Below are positions 1 to 12,500 of a stretch of DNA of 64,000 nt, in pieces. How positions within the stretch are numbered: the stretch's first letter is position 1; every line of letters starts with the position of its first letter. A model generated the notes under the pieces. The model saw only the letters and a list, made by a program, of their open reading frames with translations, was not told the DNA's origin and ran no database searches. This stretch comes from Notospermus geniculatus (taxonomy: Eukaryota; Nemertea; Pilidiophora; Heteronemertea; Lineidae). The stretch lies in assembly GCA_002633025.1 (NCBI GenBank), contig NMRB01002070.1, forward strand, positions 1 through 64,000, in the 5' to 3' direction. The translations under genes were made by a program, and so were the position numbers.

Positions 1-237
1 TTGTGGCACATCTGGAGTTCACAGTCAATTCCCACTGCTAAGTCAGTCATCTTTCCAGTTTTATCCACCTTCAGTTCTATCAGGGAAAAGTCTCAAGAAT
101 GTAAGAATCTGAGACCTTCTCTTCTTGTGATAGGAATTTCATTGTTCTCATTTTCAATTGTTAGACTTGATAATCCACAAAAATGTTCTTTTTCAATTTT
201 TCATGCTGGAAAATGAAAATTTGGTAACTGGAACACC

Positions 238-840
238 GGTATAGTGGAACCTCTCTATTAAGGACACCTTTAGCAGGGTTTCCTCCAGGATTTCCTTTGA
301 GGGTACTGTGCTCAAAACATTTCTTCGAATATTGTAACCAAATTGATAAATTAACTCATCTGCTCCCAGGTTCGAGCAGACAGAATCTTCTGCTGAAATT
401 ATCTAAAATCCTTGAGGATGAATTGGAAAGATTTTGGAGAAACATTCTTCAGATGGTTGATGGGAACAACCTTTCTTCAAATATTTTTCAATCAATACCA
501 TAGGATGCGAGAAAATTTTGTCAGAAGATGCCGTCTGCTGGATTCTGGGGGTGAATGAGTTAAGCCAAGTGACTTTGTCTATTTCCAACAAAATTTAAAT
601 TTTCACAAATTTTTGAGGGTACTCTAAAGTACCTTGACTTCTTCACGGATACTTTTTCATAGCCAAAGTACCTTCTGGCGGAAACCCTCTTTAGGACTGA
701 TGCTGTCCATAGTTGAGAAGTGTCCTGATTACAGAGGTCACAATGAATAGAAATGACCAATTTGGGACTGAACATTGGTGTCCTTAATAGAGAGGTGTCT
801 CCTGGCAGACGTGTCTACTATAAAGGGGGTCCATGTGGTA
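238..840. mobile_element. Diverged terminal-repeat element (GGACACC family)
   Basis: The left arm TAGTGGAACCTCTCTATTAA (242-261, continuing into GGACACCT) faces an inverse arm GGTGTCCTTAATAGAGAGG at about 777-795. The right side continues with CTCCTGGCAG and GTGTCTACTA words. Related pieces occur at 19278-19340 and 49765-49905. No coding sequence is recognised inside. Confidence 0.55.
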
Positions 841-1469
841 TTTGGCCTGGAGGCAGTGAAGTAAGTGACAGTGAAGAAATGGTTGTTAACCCGTCTTCAA
901 ATAAACAATATTTTTATGATGGCAGGCAATTTTGACATCACTGAACAAGCATCAAAATCAGCATCATCAGGCCTCTGCCTAATTATCATGATGTTTCTCT
1001 CGCAGATGCATGGCCCTCAGAGTTGCCAACCAAAAAGCAGACAGATATGCACCACTAGCTACCGAAACAAATGGAACCACTGACTGAGCGAACCTGAACC
1101 ATTCGATTCCTTCTTCAGCATCTCAATGAGGTATCTCCTCCTCCATCACTGAGCACCTGCCAATCAATCAATGTCAATCACCAATCCAATTAGATTAATG
1201 TAAATTACCTGTGGCTGTCTGTGAGGAAGCAATAGAACTGCAGCTAATTTGACTTGTGAGGGAAAGAGAAAGATGGGATTTAATATCCGTATCCAGGCAA
1301 AAAATGATTTTGCTTTGATTTGGATGCGTAAGATAGGCAACTGCAACAGGAGCAGAGAAATCCTTCTTTGGGATGGAAGCTGCTTGCATTCTGCAAGGTG
1401 TGTATTACTGCAGTGATGTCACTGTCAGTTATAGCCCATAACTATGCTTACAACTTGGTGCCATCCCGA

Positions 1470-1655
1470 AAGGCGCTGCTCCACGTGACAGTTTTCTGTC
1501 GAAAGTTTGCTGTCAGATAGTAACTGTCCAAAGACTATCCTGTGGAAGTTGTTCAGCTAGTGACTGTATGACAGCAATTATTGCTGTCTGACAGCAATAA
1601 TTGACTATCTGACAGCAAACTTTCGACAGAAAACTGTCACGTGGAGCAGCGCCTT
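1470..1655. mobile_element. Palindromic MITE
   Basis: The arm AAGGCGCTGCTCCACGTGAC (1470 on) is repeated as a perfect inverse ending at 1655. Pairing extends about 50 bases through GTCGAAAGTTTGCTGTCAG. The centre holds further TTGCTGTC inverse words. The target duplication is unclear. Confidence 0.75.
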
Positions 1656-1809
1656 GAGAATATGTTTATTTGTGTAACCCTACCTGAGGGTTTATAGAAT
1701 AGGTAGGCAGGTAAAAAATAATTTTTGTTCATTTTCAGTGATTTTCTTGGTTGAAATCAAAGAAAAGGTCTAAAATGCCAATAAAAACTTTCCAGTTGGC
1801 ATGTTCAGA

Positions 1810-2060
1810 TCTCTGACTAGTGGTTAGAGGGTCCCGGGTTCGAATCCCACTGTGATGCTGACTTTGGGCAAGTCTCTTTGCCTTACTGGCTTCTCTCCAT
1901 CCAGGGTACCGGTCAGAATAGCGCTGAATGAGCAGCTCATCCGAGTTCTACTGGAAGGTGTCAGGAGACACCGGGGTTTTGTTAAAATGTCAAGTCGGAT
2001 GACACCTCAACTACTGTTGATATCAGACCATCAAAACTTCCAACTTTTTAATGCAACATA
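1810..2060 (+). mobile_element. SINE family A, 5'-truncated copy
   Basis: The copy retains the tRNA-like B box (GGGTTCGAATCC) and the family body: GGCAAGTCTCTTTGCCTTAC, GCTGAATGAGCAGCTCATCC, TTGATATCAGAC. The A-box head is largely missing. Confidence 0.8.
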
Positions 2061-2321
2061 CCGATGAACATTGGAGTTAGTTTTGATGCGGGATCCTTTG
2101 GAAGCAATTGCCTAGAAGATTTTCAATCCGATACTTCCAGGGTTGATCCGTTGGTTTTGTGTTATTGCCCGAACGGTAATGAGTTGGATGACTCTCTCTA
2201 CAATCTCTAGTCATCATGAAATTAATTGATTAATTACATTCTCCATAATTAGTTTATCACTTGATTGCTCTTAAAGTACCGCTGTGTACCCTACAAGCCT
2301 GCAGTCATACTATGATAGACA

Positions 2322-2497
2322 TTGTATTTGTATTTGTCTGCATGTTTCCCTCAGGGCTGAAGCCAAAGAATCTTTGCCCTGGTAAGTATATGGAAGAGGC
2401 CATCACAAGCTACTCATGTTCCTCACTTGGATGGGGTCTTTTACTTGCCCTTGCAAAGGAACAAGGTACAAGGCACCATGATTTCTGTCCCAATTCA
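2322..2497 (-). mobile_element. SINE family B fragment, minus orientation
   Basis: Read on the minus strand it gives the family B 3' body: GGGCAAGTAAAAGACCCCAT, GAGGAACATGAGTAGCTTG, GAGATGGCCTCTTCC and a terminal CAAATACAAAT. It faces the plus copy at 2536. Confidence 0.82.
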
Positions 2498-2535
2498 TGC
2501 CTGCATCAGCAACCAATCTTCAAAACAGCCCCTAT

Positions 2536-2804
2536 AGACGAGTGGTTATCAGGTCAGCTAAACAGGCAGCAGGTCCTGGGTTCAAATCCCGGGCCATGTG
2601 GGACTAATCATCCCTGGGTCTTCAGTCCATCCCATGGGACAGTAAGCCATGGTGCCCGTGTCCCTTCGCAAGGGCAAGTAAAAGACCCATCCAAGTGAGG
2701 AACATGAGTAGCTTGAGATGGCCTCTTCTGTACTTGTTCCACGGCCAAAAATGCTTGGCTTCACCTCTGATGGAAACATACAAATACAAATACAAAGTCT
2801 CTTC
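2536..2804 (+). mobile_element. SINE family B, near full length
   Basis: A tRNA-like head with B box GGGTTCAAATCC is followed by TGGGACAGTAAGCC, GCAAGGGCAAGTAAAAGACC and AGTAGCTTGAGATGGCCTCT, ending in ACAAATACAAATACAAAG. Short open frames over it are not genes. Confidence 0.85.
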
Positions 2805-3722
2805 AAAAGGAATCAGTCACTCATAATGGACACTGGCACTAATATGAACCAAAATATTACCCATCATTATCATCTCTTTATCATCTCCATCAACTTTACA
2901 AAATACATGTACCCGCACAAAATCTACGAAAATCTGACTATACCAAAGCAACATCCAAGAATCCTTGTTGATCATTACATAATCACACACATACTGAGCT
3001 GGAGAGAAATATTTCCACTTCGAAATGATGCCGTACTTTGACCGCTTCGAAATGACACAATATTTTGACCCTTAAAATGAGTCAGTACTTCGACCCCTTT
3101 CTCCTTCTGCATCAGAATCCAGCGTTTTTAGCATCACATTTTCAAAATATTAATCACCTCCTTGCATCACCATCATCAAAACACGAGCACGCAGGAACAC
3201 AAGAATTGAGATATCCAACGACACCTTGTCAAATTTACCTAAATTGCATCCTAATCCACCGAAATTGCTCCGTGCGAGTTCCTCAAAAGTGTTCAACTGT
3301 ACTTGGTGGACAGATGGGATGGTTATCTTCCTGCTCAACGTCAGCCTCCCAGGTACAGAGGGGTCAGGCCGGTGTCTATTGTGTCCCAATCACGTCTTTA
3401 TATTTGAGAATTCAGGTGAGGTCTTGAATTAGACTCTGGATTAGTCCAAGTGTGGAGGAGGAGGGGCACGCCGAAAAAGTTGATGGAATTCTTAAGAAAT
3501 TGAAAGACAATGGAAAATGGTCTCTTTTCATGCTAGACTGATCTGCTTCTAGACTATGGGACAATAAAGAATAGACACTGACGAAGGAAATTTATATTGT
3601 GAAAGAAAATTGAGAAAAATTTTAATAGATATTAGATGGAAATGAATGATCATTAACACGTAGAATTCAGAAGGATGCGTTTATTGTTCAGTCTTTTTTC
3701 ACCAGTTCTTTGACTTCATATA

Positions 3723-4010
3723 CAGTACAGGTCACAATTGACATCCCTAAATTCGCGTAAGTTATGCGTAAGTCACTCGTAACTTACGCAACAACTCACG
3801 AGCTATGTTACGCGTAACTTACGAGATGAGTTACGCGGTGAGTTACGCAATTTCGCTAGTTACGCGGTGAGTTACACAGCGAGCTACGAGATGAGTTGCG
3901 CGATTTTGGGGAGTTACGCGGTGAGTTACGCGACACCAAAGCCGTGAGTTATGCGTAAGTTACTCGTAACTTACGCGAAGCCGTAGGGATGTCAATTGTG
4001 ACCTGTACTG
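3723..4010. mobile_element. Tc1/mariner-like MITE full of GTTACGC units
   Basis: Perfect 26-bp inverted ends start CAGTACAGGTCACAATTGAC, flanked by TA on both sides. The 288-bp interior is made of GAGTTACGCGGTGAGTTACG and inverse CGTAACTTACGC words, giving a long imperfect hairpin. No coding sequence is present. Confidence 0.85.
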
Positions 4011-4123
4011 TATTTCCAGTACAGGGCCTCATAGTTACTGTAAATTCACTTTTCAAAGGCCAGTCAGCAATGCTCAGCTAGGTCCTTCAGATCTGACAGC
4101 AATATAGATGATTCTCGAATTCG

Positions 4124-4317
4124 CAGATCTGCGCACTTCTGCCGAAATCGCAAACACAACCTCGGTCTGAAACTGGATGACGCGACACAGAGAACCCCAC
4201 GACAGTGACTTCGACGGCGTTGCGTCAGAGTCGACCATTGCTGAATCATGGATTGCGTCACGTCAGCTGGTTTCAGACCGAGGTTGTGTTTGCGATTTCG
4301 GCGGAAGTGCGCAGATC
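4124..4317. mobile_element. Palindromic MITE with GCAGATCTGCGCAC ends
   Basis: The left arm CAGATCTGCGCACTTCTGCC pairs with the right end GGCGGAAGTGCGCAGATCT, extending through AACACAACCTCGGTCTGAAA with one or two mismatches. A solo end of the same family lies at 53981-54015. TTCTCG occurs just outside both ends. Confidence 0.75.
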
Positions 4318-5071
4318 TTTCTCGTTTACGTCAATTTGGGATTTGTCTATTGGTTGATTTTAGGTAATGTAGGAGGAAACTGGAGATCATGGAGTTAACT
4401 TGCACTTAAGGGAGTCCCACTCTCTTAGCAGGAATAGAACTTGAACCAACGACCTCAGAGGTGAAAAGCACTGACGGTGCAAGGTCAAACATTCCGGCCC
4501 CTTTTTTCATGCATATAATGAGAACTCCTCATCCCCAGCAACATTATATCACGGATCGTGTCAAATTTGTAATCACAATACCCGAATGTTACTAAGCCGG
4601 TGACGAAATAAAGACATCAATTTTAAGATGACATATCAGGGCCACTTTCATTCATCGGGTAATTAATGTTCGAAATTTCAAATGTGTAGGTTAAAATGAG
4701 GGCGTGGAACAATGTATTCAACAATTTTTGAGAGGAAATTGCAACAAAATGTGACAAAGGGGGAAGAAAATCAGCAATCACCACAACTTTCAGGTCGAAG
4801 TGAACCTTTATGTAGAATACATAACATCTGAATTATTCACTTTTTTTCTCTCACAACAATGGCAAAAACATTAACTACAAATCAGGTTTGCCAAAACAAC
4901 CTGGAAAAAAAATTGAGTCATCTACTTGACACGTCAAATTAATGAATAAATTTTCATCGAAAGCATATGAATTTGCATCACAAAAACAATTTTTGCTGTA
5001 ATATTTGTCCAACTAAACAAAGACATTGGTGGTGAACAATTTCACTGGTCATGGAATAAATTCAAAATAAA

Positions 5072-5235
5072 TGTGACCCGTCACCACTAAGTCGCTCTGG
5101 AGTTGGCTGGTTGAGACCAAGTTTTGTCAATTTCAGTACGCCTAGGCAAACTGTCTGTCTTTTGTAAAATCTGAGTGATTACATTTCTTCCTTTATCTCC
5201 TGGAGTTATTTTGGTTCATCCTGGTTCATATCTTG
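5072..5235. repeat. Dispersed TGTGACCC-family repeat
   Basis: GTGACCCGTCACCACTAAGT, GAGTTGGCTGGTTGAGACCA, GTCTGTCTTTTGTAAAATCT and TTATCTCCTGGAGTTATTTT match the copy at 22422-22605 and, inversely, those at 53107-53315 and 54057-54315. Confidence 0.75.
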
Positions 5236-6589
5236 TACGACTGTGACAGGTTACTAATTTTTAGCCAGCACAACACAGAAAAGAGACAAGCTCATATGTT
5301 GTTCAAACAACATAAGATTCCTATAAATTGCTTCTAAAATGTAGCATAGAGGAAGGTCATTTAAGAATACTCCATTAAAAATTCTCAAAATTTTGATTTC
5401 AACCCCAAGAACTGCTTTTTCATCAAAAGCCAGCTTCCTGCGAAGAATATTCAAAGTAAACAAAGCACAACCCAAGGGTCAGTAACGGCCCAAAATCAAG
5501 CAATAATGATTAGAGGAAAATGGACAAATGATTAAAATTCTTGATTCATTCAATTTCTAAAATGAACCATTGGCAAATTACCACTGAAACTAAAGAAACA
5601 AAATAACACCGCAGAAAAAATTACAGTGACGCTCTTAGCGTTTAATGGGGGTCAAAGGTGTTGGGTGAAAAATGTTTGTGGGAACCGAGAACGCTGTGAA
5701 AAGGTGACCATTCGCGGTAGCTGACCGTTACAATGGCAGGAGGGTGCGGCAGCTGGTCCAGTGAACTCTGAAGGACACTCAATTATTGTCCGTGACTTCA
5801 AAGAAAGACAGATTGTCATACCGCTTTTTTTGTATAAGGGCAGGAGTTCGGGGGTCTGAAATCCCCATAATTTTACAAAGGGGCACACGTCTGTGGGTTT
5901 GATTGTCTGGGATGATGATGAGAGATAAAGAGGTGGAAATTTTGGAAGCGGTCAGATCTTGGTTTGGCAGATCCCCTCCGAAGGATGGAGGGTGGCTGTG
6001 GCAATTTTCCCTTCATCAGCTTATATGGCTCTTGGAGTCCCCAGACCCAGACCCATGTCCAAATTATTGGGAATCAATCCTTCTCTGTTACTAAACAATG
6101 GAGCCTGCCAAATATCACAGATTTTCATCTCTGATGCACACCCAACTCCCTGCATGCGTGATTTTCACATTGGCTGAAGACCTGACTGAGGCATTTTTTA
6201 AACTTTGAGGTCAATATTTGAGTTCAATTCAAGGAAAATTTCATAAACTTCCATACATGTATATAAACTTTAGTGCATCTCACTGCACCCATCAACTGCA
6301 AAGCAGATGAACCCCATAATCTGCACCAAAAGCAATTTTCATCCTGCACCAAGAACAGACACAAAATATAGATTATTAGCATGAAAATCAGGTCCCACAA
6401 TTACCAGATGTTGACTTGGTCAGGACACAAGTGGTACTTGGGTACACCTGTGAGGTAACAAGGCAAGGAGAGGTACTCAACGCCACGAGCCATCACCATA
6501 CCTCACGCTAGTACGGCGCACACGTACAGATTCATGTCTGTGTACGAGATGATCTCGCTGCCTTGTGAGCTGATTGCTGCGATGCCTTG

Positions 6590-6735
6590 AAAGCCTAGTG
6601 GTATCACGTCCGCTTAGTATGCGGCAGGACCCGGGTTCAAGTCCCGGGCCATGTGGGATTAATCATCCCTGGCTGTTCACGTCCGTTGCAAGAGACAGTA
6701 AGCCGTGGTGCCTTGTATCTCGTGTCTTTGGACAC
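6590..6735 (+). mobile_element. SINE family B, 3'-truncated
   Basis: The head CTAGTGGTATCACGTCCGCT and B box GGGTTCAAGTCC are followed by the family B middle up to ACAGTAAGCCGTGGTGCC. The 3' part is absent. Confidence 0.8.
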
Positions 6736-7691
6736 AGATGAGGCAGCACACCCACATAGGTTTTAGCTCAGAGATGGAAATCGTCTCTGTGAGTCAGATA
6801 GTGGACATAAAGCTTTGAGAGATGGGGTAGCACTACACAGATTTTAGCTCACAGACATGGGTTGCAGAGATAATCTCCCTGAGATTTCCAAACGCGTGCT
6901 ACCAACTTCAGAAAATAAATATCACTGAGAGGAGACAAGTAGAGAGACATAAAATGTGTTTGTCTTCCCCTTGAGGGATGGGTCCAGGTTTTCACTCTAT
7001 GTGTTTTCCCCGATTTCGACATTACCGCTGCTCTAATCAACATCATTATTATTTCCCCACAGATATCATATGGCAAGAGGTGGAAAAAATACCGCGTTTG
7101 AACAACCGAACAAAACACAAAATAGCACTTCAGGATTCCACTTATTCGTGAACGTTGATCTGGATGCATTATACCTATTGTTACCCACAGGCTAATTGTT
7201 TCAACTCTCATGAACTCCTAGTTTTTTACGAATGTTTCCTGTTGGTGAGACAATTATAGGTAGAGCAAGGCACTCTAGAAGATTACTACATACACCATAA
7301 AGTGCCGAGTTCAACAATCCCTCTGCTCGGAAAGGATGGAAAAAATTTAACAAGTGCAATCCAATCTTCTTAATTCCCTCTTCTACAATTATTTTTGTGC
7401 CCGGTCAGAGGGTATACCTGTATACGTCATACTGAAATGTGTACGGTTGTACTGCCGATTCTGTCAACTTAACGTGAAAACGATTAATTGTGTTCATTGT
7501 CAAAATGGAAATTGGCACAACAAGGTAGAGTTAACTAAAGCCGATTAACCCTTTCAGGTCCAGATTGCCTTCAGTGGAAGCTGCATACACCAAAATGTGG
7601 AAAATGAAAACAAAGTTGAGAAACTTGCAGCAAAATTTACGTCTCAAGTCTGGCAAATTCTATCCACAATCTCACCTCTCAGAAATCCTGA

Positions 7692-7815
7692 AGTTGATTG
7701 GCTGATGATGAATGAAGTTGATTGGCTGATGATAGATGAAGTTGATTGGCTGACGATTCTGATTGACTAATGGCTGGTGGTTGATGATGAATGCAGCTGA
7801 TTGGCTAATAGACGA
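7692..7815 (+). repeat. Short tandem array of GAAGTTGATTGGCTGATGA
   Basis: Three close copies of about 24 bp lie at 7692, 7715 and 7739, then two decayed ones. Each carries ATTGG, the inverse of a CCAAT box. The array abuts the MITE at 7816. Confidence 0.75.
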
Positions 7816-8038
7816 TATCACTCCAAAAGAATGCAGCACCTGACGGGGCAGCGTCATGACGTCCTGCATGTCATTTCATGATGTCTTGACGTGAGACGAA
7901 AAAAAACCAAATTGTTCCCCGATGTCATGATCGCTGAAACAACTGGATTTATTTACGAGTCACGTCATGGTGTTCAGAAATGACGTGCGGGATGTCATGA
8001 TGCTGCCCAATCAGGTGCTGCACTCTTTTGGAGTGATA
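7816..8038. mobile_element. Palindromic MITE
   Basis: The ends TATCACTCCAAAAGAATGCA and its near-inverse (CACTCTTTTGGAGTGATA) enclose arms of about 60 bp rich in TGACGTCATGA-like words. Confidence 0.75.
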
Positions 8039-8641
8039 GAGTCGATTGCATGAAGAATCATAAAGACTGCAATTGCTAGTCAATAAAACAAATGGTCCTA
8101 CCTGATTTATCCTTGACTGGTGCAGAATTTCCTATCAGCTCACCTGAAAAAAAAAGGGGTGGCAAAATTGAGAAACAGAAGGCTAATATCAAATCCTATT
8201 GGCAGAATTGAGGAAAGTCAAGCCCCTTGGTTGCTACAACAGTCATCAAATGTATCAAACTGCCATCTCCTGCACTTCTTGGCCCTTTAGATTTGAGACC
8301 ATTATGAAGTGAATGACAGCAGAGTAGGCCTTGGAGTGATTTTTTAAAAACAAGCCTGTCGGCACAAAAAACGTCCAACATACATCTACCAACTATAAGA
8401 ACTCATCAAATACGTCTTTTTCATTTCATATCAGAACATCTACACCTTGCCAATTTCCTCCAAGAATGTTATTAAATATTAAAATTTCAATTTTCGATTT
8501 GAAATTTGCTGCTTGCACTGATCTTGAATTAAGAAGTGAGGAGCAATGTGTCATTACGTGGATGGCTGACAGGTTTTTAGATCAGTCAGGATGTGCAAAT
8601 TCTGAAGAAACCCAATGCACGAATATGGATCATGAATATAT

Positions 8642-8940
8642 CAGGAGCCACGGTGGTGTAGTGGTTCGGGTCTCCGGCTAGCGGTTAGAGGGTCCCGGGT
8701 TCGAATCCCACTGTGGAGTTAGACTGGGTACGTCTCTGCCTTAACCTAGTGGCCTCTCTCCACCCGGGTGTATAAATGGGTACCGGTCGGAAATGCTTAG
8801 ATTGTAGCGCTGAATCAGCAGCTCATCCGAGTTCTACTGAAAGGTTTCAGGATAGACCGGGGAAAGTGTAAAGTCAGATGACACCTCTACCATTGTTGAT
8901 ATCAGACTCCAAACCCAAACTTTAACTTTTAATATGTTTT
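8642..8940 (+). mobile_element. SINE family A, full length
   Basis: A box GGTGTAGTGGTTCGGGT and B box GGGTTCGAATCC are followed by GTATAAATGGGTACCGGTCG, GCTGAATCAGCAGCTCATCC and TTGTTGATATCAGACTCC, with a T-rich 3' end. Confidence 0.88.
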
Positions 8941-9618
8941 TCAATGTATGCGTGCAGCCAGATTCAGGAGCACATCTCAGCGAGATGAACACACAGACAT
9001 CAACTTATATGTGTCTTGCCTGCTTGAGCATGTTCTAAGAAGAACAATATTGAGTATCATATTCATAACCTGAAAATGTGGGCTTTTGAAAATACAGCTA
9101 GAGAAGGCCCCTGAAGCAATAGCTGCAATTAGTCTCCCAGCACTGTAGCACTAGCAGCATTTTAAACCATCCCCAACGTCATGCGACTTTGATGATAGAA
9201 ACCGAAGCATCATCAACTAAAAGAGGTAACCCATCACAATAATGATGAAAATTAAATTCTACGAACTACTTTACATTTGAATTTCACTAATTCATCCCTG
9301 GTGGCCAGGAACAACCTGGTTATGTTCGAATACAAGCCAGAAAGCAGGTATAGCAATGGGACACAGAGATGCTATTTTGATTAACAATTTGATTTGTAAT
9401 AATGGGTATTTCTTTCCACTGTTTCAGGGGAACAACCGCTGGTACATGGAGATATTTTCTCTTTCAACTCACAGAACGGTGATGATGTAGATCACCAAAA
9501 TCAAATTTGGTGGATGCTGGATCCTCTTCAGCAGCAGGAAGCAACATTTAATTGAAAGGTTGCCCTCACAAAATGCCTGAAACAAGCATTTCCAAGTCTG
9601 ATGGAGACCTGCTGAAAC

Positions 9619-9728
9619 CATCCTCCCACAGCAGGGCTTTGGTCTCGTTCCTCTTCATACACTCGCACACAAAGTGAGTGTGAGTGGATGAAGAGCAGCG
9701 AGGTAAAAACCCCTGCTGTGGGAGGATG
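9619..9728. mobile_element. hAT-like 110-bp MITE
   Basis: The hairpin opens CATCCTCCCACAGCAGGG and closes with the inverse. The 8-bp target duplication GCTGAAAC is exact at 9611-9618 and 9729-9736. A diverged sibling lies at 60241-60319. Confidence 0.85.
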
Positions 9729-10285
9729 GCTGAAACAGACCAGCAGATAGCATGCTTGCTCAATAATAAGAGGACAGCCTTTTACACCACCTAAGTAGGC
9801 CTGACCACCAGTCACTACAATGAAATCTTGCTGCTACTATATGGCACGACTTAACCCACCGACCATGGAGGATATTCCTTCATGGCCTAGTGGTTGGCAC
9901 GTTGCCTCTGAGCTAGCAGGAAAGCAACGTCGATCAGCAGCATGTATAATACAGTCACCATTCTTGTCCAGCCAAAACGAGGAGAGCCAGCATCTACTTA
10001 AGCAGGTCTGACCACCAGATGACAAAGAAGTTCAAATGAATTCGTTTTTGACAGGCTCGAAACCAAAGCAAACTTTCAATTCAACCTTATACTACACGAT
10101 AAAACAGGGGATTCTTGAAGAGACTATTTGTGAAGAAAAGGATGATATGATCTCTAATGCAGAATCCAATCAATAGTCTTACAAAATTAGGTATTGATTC
10201 CCTACCAAAGTAGATCCTCCATTATAATTCATCAGCGTCGACATGTAACCTGTTGTTTCTTCCCCTCACTTAACGCTATCTGGTC

Positions 10286-10461
10286 TGTGACCCACTCCAA
10301 AAGAGGAGTAGCCTTCATGTCCGCTCAGTAAGCGGCAGTCGCGGGTTCGAATGCCGGGCCTTATGGGATTAACCACCCCTTGCTCTTCAGTTCGTTGTCT
10401 GGGTAATAAGCCGTGTTGCTTTGTACCTTGTGCCTTGGATACATGATGTGACCCACTCCAA
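10286..10461 (+). mobile_element. SINE family B copy with 15-bp target duplication
   Basis: The truncated SINE (10301-10446; B box GGGTTCGAATGCC) is bounded by TGTGACCCACTCCAA at 10286-10300 and again at 10447-10461, the hallmark of LINE-assisted insertion. Confidence 0.82.
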
Positions 10462-10752
10462 CAAAGAAGGAGCCTAGCCTAGTGGTTATCACGTCCGCTT
10501 AGCAAGCAGTAGGTTGCGGGTTTGAATACCGGGCCATATGGGATTAATCATCCCTAGTTCTTCAGTCCATCGCATGGGACAGTAAGCCGTGGTGCCTTGT
10601 ACCTTGTGCCTTTGCAAGGGCAAGTAAAGACCTCATCCTAGGGAGGAACACGAGTAGTTTGAGATGGCCTCGTCCGTACTTACCAGGCCAATAATGCTTT
10701 GCTTCGGCCCTGACGGAACAGTCTAATACATGTATGAATACAAATACCAACT
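10462..10752 (+). mobile_element. SINE family B, full length
   Basis: The head GCCTAGTGGTTATCACGTCC and B box GGGTTTGAATACC are followed by the complete body to CAGGCCAATAATGCTTTGC and an ACAAATACCAA tail. It directly follows the previous copy. Confidence 0.86.
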
Positions 10753-12500
10753 CCAACAAAAGCAGCGTCTTTTCCAAACTGCAGAAAGACAGACAGACTT
10801 CGAGCTTTCTTTTTCGCTTCAACTTCTCAATCATCCTTGCACAGATTGGGTAAACGTCCAATTATGGGCAGGTCAACTCAAGGTAACCATGATCAAAATA
10901 AGCATATCAATACTCAGCATGGTCAATGTACTGAAGCCATTAAGTCAGCTGACCTGATTAAGATTGACAGGTGATCAATTAGGTTAATTAAGGTCTGATC
11001 AGCTATCACTTGATGATAATTGGTCGGCTATTTGAGGCATGCCTGATTGAATACAATGATAGGATGTGAGAAGCTAATAGCAAAGTCACCCATGTCTTAA
11101 TCACAGACAAACACTACCTGATTGGTTTCCATCTTTTCTTAGTCAAGAATGATCACCTTATTTATAAAAAACAGCATAATGTGATATATTTCCAATTGCC
11201 CATATGGTTGACTTGAAGTAGCATTATTTTATCAGTTTGAAAAATTCAACATTTAAAGCCACATGTATTGAATTCAGAAAGTCCTTACATCCTCTGATAT
11301 TAGTGTAGTGTAAAATGATGTTCTATCTGAATACATTAGTGCTCTGCCTGCAGTTTTTTTTCAATGATTTGATATTATATTATCATATTTTTTCAATGTG
11401 TGCTAAAAACCAGGGGCGACCGCCACGAAACTACGATAGCACTAACAGGGCCTAACAGAGAAACTCTGTAATGGTAAAAGCCATTGCATACCTCTCTGTT
11501 AGTGCTATTGATTCTTGATCTTGATTCTTTGAAGTACGTATCAGGCAATCATTTTGGGGGCCTTCAAGAGGCTATGAGACCTCTACCTGCATTCTCCTAA
11601 CACTTTGAAAATACTGTAAATTTCAATACAGAGGGGCATTAACAACCAATATTTTTCAGAAATTCCTAATGAAACAATAAGACTGATTTTTAAGTTAAAA
11701 TCCTTTCCCCACTTAAGATCAGCAGGAAGGTTCCAATAGAGGTAATGTCTTTACCATGTACAACAATGTACATTGTAGTGCAGAGTTTGGCTATTATTTC
11801 AAGGAACCACACTCCCACTTATATTCTTATTGGAGATGCTGACTTTACCATTGGATTTGGAGAGAAATTTTACTTGATTACAACAACAGCATAATGTCAT
11901 CAACAATAGTTAATCACATTACTAATTGCAAATATGCAAAATATGACTCAGTTATTCCTATGATACATAATACTCCAACCTTAAATTATTCAGAAAGACC
12001 AATTTCATTCATTCCTTGGGCCATATTGAGTGTGATTAAACAGAAACTCTAAACAATTTTCCCTCACCAGTCCATCTGTTCCTTAAAATTTGATCTTCTT
12101 AACATCCTTAATTTGATTTCAGCAAAATATTAGACATTTCTTAATTGACTAAAGTTATTCCAAATCTTAAATAATCCAAATGTTTCATCTAAAAAGCTGT
12201 TTCCGTGCAAACTTAAGGTACCAATAAAGTCTAATTCATCTAATTCAAATGCAAACCTCCCTACTAATGATTTAATAAGTTTATAATGAGTTTCCTGAGA
12301 CACCAGCCGTTTCTTCATTGCCATTAGAGATTCGTTTAAACTTCCGTAATTCTGGAGCATCTTAGAACATCCAAATCCCACACCGATAATCTCCCTACAT
12401 ATTTCAGAACGGCTACGTCCATATTTAATGTAGCGTACCTCTCGAGCTTTCCATAATTACACATAAGGGATACGGCACTATAGTGTGAAGACACCAGATG
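10753..12500. other. AT-rich stretch without recognised gene
   Basis: No coding exon, SINE or clear transposon was recognised. A short hairpin with arms ATAGCACTAACAGGG and CTCTGTTAGTGCTAT lies at 11436-11509. An 83-codon minus frame at 12130-12381 lacks family resemblance. Confidence 0.6.

Noticed and set aside
2261-2806. Open frames of 74-145 codons on both strands
   Set aside because: They read through SINE family B copies in opposite orientations; the amino acids recur wherever the SINE occurs.
12130-12381. 83-codon minus frame with fairly protein-like composition
   Set aside because: No recognisable family, no splice context and AT-rich; kept out as a likely chance frame.
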